64,000 bases of DNA from Deltaproteobacteria bacterium (lineage in GTDB: Bacteria > Desulfobacterota > Desulfobaccia > Desulfobaccales > 0-14-0-80-60-11). Position 1 is the first letter of the stretch. Every line of letters starts with the position of its first letter. The notes beneath the pieces were generated by a model. It saw only the letters and a list, made by a program, of their open reading frames with translations, did no database searches and was not told where the DNA came from. The position numbers were made by a program, and so were the translations under genes. Location of the stretch: contig JASEFS010000001.1 in NCBI GenBank assembly GCA_030018495.1, positions 62,001-126,000 of the forward strand, in the 5' to 3' direction. This document shows, piece after piece, positions 1 to 7,490 of the stretch.

Positions 1-1952
1 TGAGCCACCATTTTCTTGGGGTCATGGCCTGCCAAGGTAAAATGAAGTTTTCGGGCCAGTCCGCCGAGTTCGCGCTGCCGTTCCACCAGATAGGTATGGA
101 ATCCCTGCTGGGCCAGGGTCAGGGCGGCGGTCATACCCGCGACGCCGCCGCCCACCACCAGGGCCCTGGGAATGACGGGGAAGCGGTGTATTTCCAAAGG
201 CGTGAGGGCCGCGGCCCGGCGTACGGCCATAGCTATAATATCGCGGGCTGCAGCCAGCGCGCCGGCCGGGTTGTCCGAATGCACCCAGGCGCACTGCTCC
301 CGGATGTTGGCAAAGGAGAGATAGCCCGGATTGAGGCCCGCGGCTGCCAGCACCTCCCGGAAGACCGGCTCATGGGTGCGGGGCGTGCACGCGGCCACCA
401 CCACGCGGTTCAGGTTATGGCGCTCAATGGCCTCCCGGATGCGCCTGGCGGCATCTACGGAACAGAGAAAGAGGTGATCTTCCACCAGGGCGACCCCGGG
501 CATCTGCCGCACCATGACGGCTAATTGCTCCAAGTCAACGGCCGCGGCGATGTTGGCGCCGCAATGGCACAGGAATACGCCCAGGCGCAAGGGTGCCGCG
601 GTTGCCGCGGGCTCGGGAAAAACCGTGGGAGCCGGCCAGGTGCGGGGGCTCAAGGCCAGCAGTTGGGCCGCGGCTTGGGCCGCCGCGCCGGCGGTGGTCA
701 CGCTCTCCGGGATATCCATGGGCTCCCGCAGCGCGCCGCAGACAAAGACGCCCGGCCGTGAAGTGAGGACCGGGTTTTGAGGCAAAGCCCTGATAAAGCC
801 GTGGGCATTGAGTCCGACCCCCAGGCGGCGGGCCCAGTCGGCCACGTGCGCCCTTGGTCTGAGGCCCACCGCGAGCACCGCCATATCGAAGCCCAGGGTT
901 CGGGGGCGGCCATGAACGTCCGTGTAATGGACCAGGACGCCGCCTGCCTCCCGGGGTGCGACCCGGGTCACCCGGGAGCGGATCAGCCGGAGACCCTCCT
1001 GTTGGCCGCGTTCCAAATATTCTTCACAGCTCTTGCCGTGGGCCCGGAAGTCCATGTAGAACATGGCCGCCTCCAGGCCGGGCGGGCTTAATTCTTTGGC
1101 CACCAGGGCTTCTTTGAGCGCGGCCAGGCAGCAGGTGGCCGAGCAGTAGGCCGCGCCGTTTCTGCGGTCCCTGGAGCCCACGCATTGAATGAAAGCGATG
1201 CGGCGCGGTAAGGTTTGGTCAGAGGGGCGGAGCAGCTTCCCGGCGTAGGGGCCGGTGGCGCTCAGGAGGCGTTCAAATTCCAGGCTGGTGACCACGTCCG
1301 GGTGGGCCGCGCCCGGAAACCCGTTTACCGGCGCCGGACTTACGCCCCCGGCTAAAATAACCGCGCCGACGTGCTGAATCAGAAATTCCCGGTTCTGCTC
1401 CAGATTGACGGCGTTTGCGGCGCAGACTTTGAGGCAGGCTTCACAGGGCTTGCCCTGGAAAACGCGGCAGGCCTCCGGGTCGAGATACGCGGCTTGGGGC
1501 ACGGCCTGGGGGAAGGGCACGTGGATGGCCTTGACCACGTTCAGGCCGAGATTGTAAGGGTCGGGGATGCTTTTGGGACAGACCCGGGCACATTCGCCGC
1601 AGCCGGAGCATTTGTCCGCGTCCACGTACCGGGGCCGGCGGCTCAACAGAGCCTGAAAATCGCCGGCCTCCCCGGCCAGGTCGGTGAGGCGGGTCAAGGT
1701 GAGGATGTCGATCAGGGGGTGGCGGGCGATCTCCAGCATGCGGGGCGACAAGATGCACATGGCGCAGTCGTTGGTGGGAAAAGTCTTATCAAGCTGCGCC
1801 ATGATGCCGCCGATGGAGGGGCCTTCTTCCACCAGGGTGACGGGCAGGCCCACCGCGGCCAGATCCAGGGCGGCCTGGATGCCGGCGATGCCGCCGCCCG
1901 CCACCAGGACCCGGCGGCTGGCGACGCGGTGGAGGGGCTTAAGCAGGGGCAT
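1..1952 (-). CDS. hdrA: HdrA-like heterodisulfide reductase subunit A, long form (C-terminus beyond window)
   Basis: FAD and iron-sulfur electron-transfer subunit, cytoplasmic, of the kind that bifurcates or confurcates electrons in Hdr complexes. The frame is open from the ATG at 1952 to the window edge (about 650 codons), so the ORF track omits it. Residues about 14-75 carry the first dinucleotide fold (VLVAGGGIAGIQAALDLA) and the HdrA signature DKTFPTNDCAMCILSPRM. A ferredoxin-like insert follows (CSGCGECARVCP, CEACLKVCAANAV). The first FAD unit ends near residue 430. From about 454 the canonical HdrA segment starts again (GVFLCHCGANIAAAVDLE, VVAACTPRTHEP), then a second Rossmann motif (ALVVGGGVAGMTAALTLA). 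It therefore looks like two HdrA-type halves fused. It is the last in-window gene of the minus-strand hdr-fwd-like operon. HdrB is not in the window and may lie to the left. Confidence 0.9.
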   Translation of the reverse strand, partial: MPLLKPLHRVASRRVLVAGGGIAGIQAALDLAAVGLPVTLVEEGPSIGGIMAQLDKTFPTNDCAMCILSPRMLEIARHPLIDILTLTRLTDLAGEAGDFQALLSRRPRYVDADKCSGCGECARVCPKSIPDPYNLGLNVVKAIHVPFPQAVPQAAYLDPEACRVFQGKPCEACLKVCAANAVNLEQNREFLIQHVGAVILAGGVSPAPVNGFPGAAHPDVVTSLEFERLLSATGPYAGKLLRPSDQTLPRRIAFIQCVGSRDRRNGAAYCSATCCLAALKEALVAKELSPPGLEAAMFYMDFRAHGKSCEEYLERGQQEGLRLIRSRVTRVAPREAGGVLVHYTDVHGRPRTLGFDMAVLAVGLRPRAHVADWARRLGVGLNAHGFIRALPQNPVLTSRPGVFVCGALREPMDIPESVTTAGAAAQAAAQLLALSPRTWPAPTVFPEPAATAAPLRLGVFLCHCGANIAAAVDLEQLAVMVRQMPGVALVEDHLFLCSVDAARRIREAIERHNLNRVVVAACTPRTHEPVFREVLAAAGLNPGYLSFANIREQCAWVHSDNPAGALAAARDIIAMAVRRAAALTPLEIHRFPVIPRALVVGGGVAGMTAALTLAQQGFHTYLVERQRELGGLARKLHFTLAGHDPKKMVA

Positions 1953-1960
1953 GATAATTG

Positions 1961-2028
1961 GCTGTAAGCTTTAGGCTATAAGCTTTAAGCTGAAAGCTGT
2001 CAGCTATCAGCTATCAGTAGTCAGCAGG
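1961..2028. repeat. intercistronic micro-repeat (AGCTTTA / TCAGCTA type)
   Basis: Imperfect tandem words built on AGCTTTAAGCT, then CAGCTATCAG and CAGTAGTCAGCAG, fill the gap just upstream of hdrA. The same type of word recurs at 2708-2752, 2909-2953 and 9904-9936. It has no coding potential, and its origin (slippage or scattered repeat) is unknown. Confidence 0.7.
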
Positions 2029-2095
2029 GCGGTCTTCGTCCAAAGGGATGGCTTAAATGGAGCGCCATCTCCTTCTATGTTCCCTATAGGTTTTT

Positions 2096-2118
2096 GTAGC
2101 CGCAGGTTTAAGCCTGCG
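2096..2118. repeat. palindromic REP-like element, type A copy 1
   Basis: A GTAGCC lead followed by a near-perfect palindrome (GCAGGTTTAAGCCTGC). An inverted copy lies at 2800-2822 on the other side of hdrC and a third at 12695-12717. Extragenic palindrome, able to form a small cruciform or hairpin. Confidence 0.65.
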
Positions 2119-2238
2119 CCGGGCGAACGGCCAGGATTTGTTGCAGCCTGAAAACTGCGTCTTTATTTTTTTTTTTCAGTCATGCAGGGCGGGCACTGCC
2201 CGCCGAAAAGAATTCCCCGCTTAAATCGCAAGGCCAAG

Positions 2239-2706
2239 CTACGTCTTTTCAGACTCTTGAAGCAACTTGCTTAAAGCATCTTTCGGGTCGAGGTCCCCAT
2301 CGGTTTTTTCCAGAATGGCCCGGATGAGGCGGCGGCGCAATTCCTGGACCAGGCGTTCGGCTTCCTCCAGCCTGGCCGCGTGCTCCGGGCTGACAAATTC
2401 CTCCCGGACCGCCATAGTGCGCAAGCCCCGGACGATATCCATGAAGCGCACGTCCTGAGGGCACTGGAAAGAGCAGTTGGCGCAACGGGCGCAATACCAC
2501 AAAGCCGGCGACGCCAAAAGCTCCTTTTTCATGCCGTAGAGGATCCGGCGGATTATCAGGCTCGGGCTGAACTCGGGTTCAATCTCGCTCACCGGGCAAG
2601 TCGCGGTGCAAACGCCGCAGGAAAAACAGCGCAGCAAATGCTGACAGCCTGGTTCCCGAGCCAGGTCGTCTTTAAAACGGGGGTCGAGTTCGTGGATGCG
2701 GAGCAT
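2239..2706 (-). CDS. hdrC: HdrC-like heterodisulfide reductase subunit C
   Basis: A soluble electron-transfer subunit with two [4Fe-4S] clusters that would pass electrons between HdrA and a partner, classically HdrB. About 155 aa. The first cluster motif CFSCGVCTATCPVSEIEP is near residue 28 and the second (CARCANCSFQCPQDV) near residue 74. SLIIRRILYGMKKELL between them is typical of HdrC, and the tail is charged and helical. The ORF track starts five codons earlier at a TTG that lies inside the micro-repeat; the ATG at 2706 is more likely, although no strong ribosome site is visible. It lies between the Fe-S protein gene and hdrA on the same strand. Length and motifs are normal for the family. 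Confidence 0.9.
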   Translation of the reverse strand: MLRIHELDPRFKDDLAREPGCQHLLRCFSCGVCTATCPVSEIEPEFSPSLIIRRILYGMKKELLASPALWYCARCANCSFQCPQDVRFMDIVRGLRTMAVREEFVSPEHAARLEEAERLVQELRRRLIRAILEKTDGDLDPKDALSKLLQESEKT

Positions 2707-2707
2707 A

Positions 2708-2752
2708 GCAGCAGTCAGCAATCAGCAGACAGCAGTCAGCTATCAGCAACCG
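2708..2752. repeat. intercistronic micro-repeat (CAGCAGTCAG type)
   Basis: Tandem variants of CAGCAGTCAGCAATCAG immediately upstream of hdrC, matching the words at 1961-2028 and 9904-9936. They displace any recognisable Shine-Dalgarno sequence ahead of hdrC. Confidence 0.65.
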
Positions 2753-2799
2753 GTTATTCCTACCGTCCTTGCCTCTTAAAAGTTATTCCAACAACTTGA

Positions 2800-2822
2800 C
2801 GCAGGCTAAAGCCTGCGGCTAC
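2800..2822. repeat. palindromic REP-like element, type A copy 2 (inverted)
   Basis: Palindrome GCAGGCTAAAGCCTGC followed by GGCTAC. It is the reverse-complement counterpart of the copy at 2096-2118, so the two bracket hdrC in opposite orientations. Confidence 0.7.
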
Positions 2823-2908
2823 CGGATATAACCGAGTTTGATTTCACCATAAGGATTTTTAGAAATCTATTAAAACTAATCAAAACCCAAAACCCGATAC
2901 CTGGCTGG

Positions 2909-2953
2909 TTACAGCTTACAGCTTAAGGCCTATAGCTTAAAGCTTAAAGCTTA
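2909..2953. repeat. intercistronic micro-repeat (AGCTTAAAGCTT type)
   Basis: Repeated AGCTTA/AGCTTAAAG words directly after, and touching, the stop codon of the Fe-S protein gene. The last codons of that gene (SFKL) are encoded by the repeat itself, so the repeat has invaded or defines the C-terminus. Confidence 0.6.
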
Positions 2954-3386
2954 TCGCCTCCGTGGGGCAGTGCTCGGCGCATTTGCTGCATTTTTCCGCG
3001 GCCTGAAGCATGCGGGTGCAGAGGTCTTGGCGGACCACCACCGCGGTGCCGTTGACAATGTGGAAGACCACGAGATCATGGAACCGGGGGCCGCGCCCCA
3101 GCCGGGCTTCGGGGCAGTTTCCCAGGTGGTATTCGCACATGGCCACGCAAATGCCGCAGCCGTTGCAGCGCTCCGCATCAACCTGCATGACCGGGGGCGG
3201 CGCCTGGGCCAGGAGTTCGTGCAGGGCCTCAATGTAGCCGGCGTAATCAGGTTCGTGGAGCACCGGACATTCTTCCGGGCTGCGTTCCCGGGAAAGGAGA
3301 AGGGCCGCGAATTCCGCGCAGGTCAGGCCGCATTGCCCGCAGTCGGTGCGGGGCAGAAACTCCAAAATGTCTGCTTGGCCGATCAT
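2937..3386 (-). CDS. Fe-S protein: 4Fe-4S CdhD/AcsC-type domain plus ferredoxin-like clusters
   Basis: Probable electron carrier of the hdr-fwd-like complex, cytoplasmic, 149 aa. Residues about 10-40 resemble the four-cysteine Fe-S domain of corrinoid/CODH proteins (DCGQCGLTCAEFAALL then EECPVL). A ferredoxin motif CNGCGICVAMCEYHLGNCP follows at about 74-92, and a second cluster at the C-terminus (CSKCAEHCPTEAI). The mix of a CODH-type module with two ferredoxin clusters suggests a custom adaptor rather than a generic ferredoxin. The gene lies between the FwdA-like gene and hdrC on the same strand. Start chosen at the only early ATG; the ribosome site is weak. Its partner specificity is inferred only from gene order. 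Confidence 0.75.
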   Translation of the reverse strand: MIGQADILEFLPRTDCGQCGLTCAEFAALLLSRERSPEECPVLHEPDYAGYIEALHELLAQAPPPVMQVDAERCNGCGICVAMCEYHLGNCPEARLGRGPRFHDLVVFHIVNGTAVVVRQDLCTRMLQAAEKCSKCAEHCPTEAISFKL

Positions 3387-3552
3387 TATGGATGCTGCCC
3401 GGATGTGATAACTTTCAATCTTCCTAAACTACCTCTGAACGGCTGGAGAGGTCAAAAGCCAAATAAAAACAAAGTCACACTGGCAAAGCAAAGCGTTCGG
3501 CAAATCTCATTTGGCTGCGCGCTCAGCGCGGCTTTTAAAAAATACTTGCATG

Positions 3553-4914
3553 TCAATCCATCCCCACCCACGGCCCGCCTAACTCGTCCGGCACCCAGAG
3601 GCTTTCCGGGCGAAAGCTGCGATATTGGCAGATATCGGCCACCAGCGCCGTAGCCTGGGCTTCGGTCCGGCGGAAGTAAGTGGCCTTGGCGGCATCCGGT
3701 TTGACCAGTTGGAAATTGTCTATGACGATTTCACCCCCTTTGATCAGGGTGTGAACGCGGCGCAAAGACGCCGGGGAGAGCCGGGGTTTTTTGCCTTCAG
3801 AAAGATCATAAATGGCGACGTCGGCCCGGGCTCCGGGTTGCAGGTGGCCGCGGTCCGTCAAGCCCAGAATCTGGGCTGGCAGGGTGCGGGTGGCCCGGGT
3901 CCAGTCGGACAGGCTATATTCCCGCTCGGCGGTTTCCTTGCCCCAGGTTTTTTGACGCAAGGTGCGGTCCAGAAGCCAGGTAAACAACTCGGGATATTCT
4001 CGAACAGGAGTGGGTGCCATGGCCGAGAACGCCAGGTTGTGGCCCTGATAGCTCAGCGCCAGATCTAAAGCATCCCGAGCTTGTTGCCGGAAGATGGCGG
4101 GGTTCAGATTCAGAGGCTGATACCAGCCCAAGTCCACTTTGATCTGCGGGCCGGGGTCCGGGCGCGGCAGATATAGACCGCAATCAGCCGTCACGCCCGC
4201 ATCCAGATGGCGCAGCGCGGCAGCGCCGGCCCCGCCGTTCTGCAAAGCTTGGCTCAGGCCGGCCAGATGAAAGGCTCGGGGCTCGAGATATGAGGCGTTC
4301 ACCACATCCGGCGAGGCTTGCACGATGAACTTCAGGCGGTGGTCAAGCGCCAGGCGGGTGAGAATGTCCAGGGCCTCGTCCGGGTAGATGTTGCGGTGCG
4401 CGTAAAATTCCTGCCGGTAACGGACGAACGGCTCCACCAGGCGCACGTCCAGAGACCGGGTTTTTTCCAAGAGAAAGCGGATGGTTTCAGCGATTTCACC
4501 CCACCTGTCCCGGTCCTTGAGCCAGGCATCCAGGTCCCTCAGATTAAGGACCAGTGAGGCGGAGACATCCACGATGGGCAGGGCCGCTAACCGGCGGTGG
4601 ACCAGTGCCGCGGTGACCGGCGTCAGAAAAGGTTCGTGCACGTGGGTGTACCCCAGGAAGGCATAAGCCAGGCCGAGTTCACGGAGCGTGGGTCCGCCGT
4701 TGAGAAGATACAGGAAGGTCGCGCCGTACGTCGCCACCTGGGCGCCGAGGTCAATACCCCCGGCCACCACCATTTTTCTCTTGGCGTCAATAATGCGGTC
4801 CGCGGCGGTCAGGCGGGACACCACGCGATCCCCCTCGATTAAGAGGTCCCTGACTTCGCCCTGCCAGCCTGAAGCCGGGTCATAAATACGGCCGCCGGTA
4901 ATCTTGAGGCGCAT
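3553..4914 (-). CDS. FwdA-like amidohydrolase homologue with degenerate metal site
   Basis: Homologue of formylmethanofuran dehydrogenase subunit A, whose family hydrolyses or forms the N-formyl bond at a dinuclear metal site. 453 aa, slightly short for FwdA. Family landmarks are the N-terminal beta domain (RLKITGGRIYDPASGWQGEV), the GYTHVHEPFLTP segment, and the C-terminal LTDRGHLQPGARADVAIYD typical of amidohydrolases. The usual His-x-His loop after the GGxD strand is absent (AGGIDLGAQVATYG), and the family's conserved HPNN region is replaced by KFIVQASPDVV. The protein has probably lost zinc chemistry and become structural or changed substrate. It sits between the cyclophilin and Fe-S protein genes on the same strand. 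Family assignment is fairly sure; activity is not. Confidence 0.8.
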   Translation of the reverse strand: MRLKITGGRIYDPASGWQGEVRDLLIEGDRVVSRLTAADRIIDAKRKMVVAGGIDLGAQVATYGATFLYLLNGGPTLRELGLAYAFLGYTHVHEPFLTPVTAALVHRRLAALPIVDVSASLVLNLRDLDAWLKDRDRWGEIAETIRFLLEKTRSLDVRLVEPFVRYRQEFYAHRNIYPDEALDILTRLALDHRLKFIVQASPDVVNASYLEPRAFHLAGLSQALQNGGAGAAALRHLDAGVTADCGLYLPRPDPGPQIKVDLGWYQPLNLNPAIFRQQARDALDLALSYQGHNLAFSAMAPTPVREYPELFTWLLDRTLRQKTWGKETAEREYSLSDWTRATRTLPAQILGLTDRGHLQPGARADVAIYDLSEGKKPRLSPASLRRVHTLIKGGEIVIDNFQLVKPDAAKATYFRRTEAQATALVADICQYRSFRPESLWVPDELGGPWVGMD

Positions 4915-4920
4915 AAAAAA

Positions 4921-4954
4921 CCAGTTTTCCGTTTTCTGTTTTCAGTTTTCCGTT
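4921..4954. repeat. intercistronic micro-repeat (GTTTTCCG type)
   Basis: Tandem GTTTTC words (AGTTTTCCGTTTTCTGTTTT) between the FwdA-like gene and the cyclophilin. On the opposite strand this reads GAAAAC, the same word as the array between tupB and tupA at 57734-57767. Confidence 0.65.
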
Positions 4955-4994
4955 AAAAAAAGCGCAATAGGAATCGATGTATCCGAAACGCGGA

Positions 4995-5522
4995 TCAATC
5001 TTCCTCGATCACGGCTTTGGTGATGATGATATCCCGCACGGGGACGTGCTGATGCTGGGAATGCAGCCCCACCGGAATAAAGCCCATTTTCTCCAACACC
5101 TCCATGCCTTCGATTACTTTGCCGAATACGGCATAGCCGAATTCTACGGGTTCGGGTCCATAGTGGTCAAGCTTGGGATTGTCCACCATATTAACGAAAA
5201 ACTGAGCCGCGGCGCTGTCAATGGGATAGGCCCGGGCCATGGCCACAGTGCCGCGTCGGTTTTGTAGGCCGTTGTCGGCCTCATTTTTAATGGGGGGATG
5301 AGTGGGTTCACGGTATATCATTCCGGGCTCGAAGCCGCCCGTCTGGATAACGAAATTGGGCACCACCCGATGGAAGATGAGGCCGTTATAAAACTCCTCC
5401 TTTACATACGTCAAAAAATTATCCACGGTAACGGGAGCCTTGTCGGGCCTGAGTTCAATTCTGATGTCTCCCATGTTCGTTTCCAGACGCACTACCGGAA
5501 AATGCCGGTTATGTTCCGTCAT
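4995..5522 (-). CDS. cyclophilin-type peptidyl-prolyl cis-trans isomerase
   Basis: Catalyses proline cis-trans isomerisation. No signal peptide, so probably cytoplasmic. 175 aa from the ATG at 5522, which has GAGGAG seven bases upstream. The ORF-track start at 5573 overlaps the FwdB-like stop codon as ATGA but adds 17 residues outside the domain. Motifs are ETNMGDIRIELRPDKAPVTVDNFL, FHRVVPNFVIQTGG (active-site FHR), RGTVAMARAYPIDSAAAQFFVN and EFGYAVFGKVIEGMEVLEKM. It lies between the FwdB-like and FwdA-like genes and is close-coupled to the former. That position suggests a folding or assembly helper for the complex, which is inference from position only. Confidence 0.93.
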   Translation of the reverse strand: MTEHNRHFPVVRLETNMGDIRIELRPDKAPVTVDNFLTYVKEEFYNGLIFHRVVPNFVIQTGGFEPGMIYREPTHPPIKNEADNGLQNRRGTVAMARAYPIDSAAAQFFVNMVDNPKLDHYGPEPVEFGYAVFGKVIEGMEVLEKMGFIPVGLHSQHQHVPVRDIIITKAVIEED

Positions 5523-5569
5523 GCAGTTCTCCTCGCAAACTCTTTTTGGCTCGATGTTGTCAGCAGTTG

Positions 5570-6838
5570 TCATAAAAACAGGTTAAGGTCCGCCAGGACC
5601 CGGTGCGCCGGCGGGGCCGAAGCGGAAGCCACCGGCCGCAACAGGACGGGCAAGCCGTCCATACGGTAAGCGATTTCGGCGGCTTCGATGCCGTCCAGAG
5701 CCACCGGCAGGCATACCCTGGCTTGGGCCGTGGTGCGGTCGGCGAACGGGCTTAAGGCCACAATGGGGACCTGGCGTTTTTTTAAATCCTGAACTTGTTC
5801 GGCTTGTAAAAACCAGAGAAGATCGGCGCCGGTTACCAAAACCGCGTCGACTTCCTGAAAATCCACCGGCGAGGCCTGGGATGTGGGCGCGGCCGGATCG
5901 GCAAAGTCAGGCGCGAAGGGGCTGCCTGTTTCGCGCAGGAGCAACTCGTACAGACCGGCGGAGTTAAAATCCCCGGATAAGGGGAACAGGACAAAGGGTT
6001 TTTTTTCATTAAGGCGGGCCGCAAGTGCGGCCAGCCGGTCAAACACCTGAGGGCCGCCGTAAGCCACGCCGCGGCCGCAGAAAATGACGCCATAGGCGGC
6101 ATTGGCAAAAAAGGCGGCCAGTTTGTCGGCGTCTGCGGGCGCGTCTTCGCTGGCGGGGTGGCCGTTCAGACTGGCCATAACGGCTTCAGCCAGAGCCGCT
6201 TCCTGGAAAGGGTCGATCTGGATATAAGGGTGGCAGATTCCGGCCAGTTCCGTGCGATAGATGTCAACCGCGGCTACCTGCCGGTCTTCTATGCCCCGTT
6301 CGGTGAAGCGCCCCCGGGCAAAGACCGCATACCGCACCGCGTGCCTGGGGCAGGAGTGCAGCGGGTTGGCGCCCCAATACACCACCGCGTCCGCTTCATC
6401 CCGGATGACTTCCAGGGGGGCCCAGAACAGCCCGTGCTTTTGCACGGCTTGATAAAAGGGGGCCATGAAGGCCAGATCCGCGGGCTCCAGCCGGGCCTTG
6501 AGATTTGCGGTCAGGGCCAGAGCGGCCTCCTGAGCCCAGGCGCCGGAATTCGCCAAGCCATAAATCACCGGCCTCCTGGCTTGAGTCAAAATCGCCGCGG
6601 CTTCGCCCAGGGCGGCTTCATAAGAAACCTTCTCCGCCCGGCCGTGCCGGCTGATTTGGGGATCGGTTAAGCGTCGCCGCTCTTTGTTCGGACGCAGCTT
6701 CTTCTCCGCCAGGAATTTGCCCACCCCCCAGGTGCAGACGTTATGAATGGCTACGGGCCTGCCGTTTTCGAGGATAATATCCAGGTCGTCGCACAGGCAG
6801 GCGCACCCGGGGCAGATAATGGATTCCTTCAGTTCCAC
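5570..6838 (-). CDS. FwdB-like molybdopterin-fold protein lacking the catalytic cysteine
   Basis: Homologue of formylmethanofuran dehydrogenase subunit B (tungsten/molybdenum bis-MGD oxidoreductase fold), 422 aa. The N-terminal cluster motif is kept (CPGCACLCDDLDI, then NVCTWG). The family signature VVYWGANPLHSCPRHAVRY with ARGRFTERG is clear near residues 150-180. The metal-ligand segment, normally around a Cys-His-Gly-Pro, reads DLAFMAPFYQAVQKHG, so the W/Mo ligand is missing, as also reported for FhcB of methylotroph formyl-hydrolase complexes. It is the first gene of the minus-strand operon; its TGA overlaps an ATG of the cyclophilin frame. FwdC and FwdD are not in the window. It probably carries electrons or acts as scaffold rather than reducing CO2. 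Confidence 0.82.
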   Translation of the reverse strand: MELKESIICPGCACLCDDLDIILENGRPVAIHNVCTWGVGKFLAEKKLRPNKERRRLTDPQISRHGRAEKVSYEAALGEAAAILTQARRPVIYGLANSGAWAQEAALALTANLKARLEPADLAFMAPFYQAVQKHGLFWAPLEVIRDEADAVVYWGANPLHSCPRHAVRYAVFARGRFTERGIEDRQVAAVDIYRTELAGICHPYIQIDPFQEAALAEAVMASLNGHPASEDAPADADKLAAFFANAAYGVIFCGRGVAYGGPQVFDRLAALAARLNEKKPFVLFPLSGDFNSAGLYELLLRETGSPFAPDFADPAAPTSQASPVDFQEVDAVLVTGADLLWFLQAEQVQDLKKRQVPIVALSPFADRTTAQARVCLPVALDGIEAAEIAYRMDGLPVLLRPVASASAPPAHRVLADLNLFL

Positions 6839-7137
6839 AACTATCCTGCACCAAAATTAGTTTAAACATCACTATCTTATCATGGCAGGAGGCCTCTGGG
6901 TAGCTAATATTTGTAGCGGAAAAAAAAGAAAAAATTAAGAAGGATAAGGAATTTTGCCAAAACTCCGACTTTCAGGTGGCACACTCCCCGGGAGGCGGAA
7001 ATCTTGGGCAAAAGGGGATAAAAGGCTTTCAGAATGGCGGCGGGCTCAACGGCCAGGCAGTTTTCAGAATGCGGCAGAGGCCTTTACCACTGACAAATGC
7101 CAGTCCAGGCAGGCTTTGGCCCGACAGCAACAGAATT
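6839..7137. other. intergenic region, no gene recognised
   Basis: About 300 bases upstream of the FwdB-like operon and downstream of the small membrane protein gene. It should hold the operon promoter, but I could not settle on a -10/-35 pair. The ORF-track entries here are plus-strand shadows without family features. Confidence 0.4.
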
Positions 7138-7305
7138 TTAGCGGGAGGTTTTCAAGGCCCACAGGCCCAGGAGAATGACGCCACCGGCTACGATGGCCAG
7201 AAGCAACGGGTTTTCAAACAATTTGTCATAGGCGCTGCTCAGCCCCATCTTCACTTGTGCAGCCAGATTCTGCCCCAGTCCACCCAACAAGATGATGTAT
7301 TCCAT
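7138..7305 (-). CDS. small single-pass membrane protein (55 aa), too short for the ORF track
   Basis: Reads MEYIILLGGLGQNLAAQV at the start and has a C-terminal membrane segment (NPLLLAIVAGGVILLGLWAL) followed by the basic tail KTSR. The ATG at 7305 has GGGAGGG about five bases upstream, a strong ribosome site, and TAA ends the frame at 7138. No family recognised. A one-helix protein with an amphipathic N-terminal stretch might be a regulator or an accessory subunit of a membrane complex. It stands alone between the PHP gene and the FwdB-like gene on the same strand. Confidence 0.6.
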   Translation of the reverse strand: MEYIILLGGLGQNLAAQVKMGLSSAYDKLFENPLLLAIVAGGVILLGLWALKTSR

Positions 7306-7490
7306 AAGCCCTCCCGATAATTTATAGGCGAGCCTTGGGGGTGCAGCTCTCCAAGCGGATATGGATGATTACCATCATCTGTATACCATAAATATGAAAT
7401 TTTCGGTTGATTAAAGTAAAACAGGAACAATGCCGCGGCTGCTGTCAGCAGGTATAAATACTGAGCCTTGAACCAGTGCCAGGTGAGGGG

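Noticed and set aside
24-524. Plus-strand ORFs across 1-1967 (24-524, 777-1091, 1371-1967)
   Set aside because: They are antisense shadows of the GC-rich hdrA frame, with no family motifs; hdrA itself is missed by the track only because it runs off the edge.
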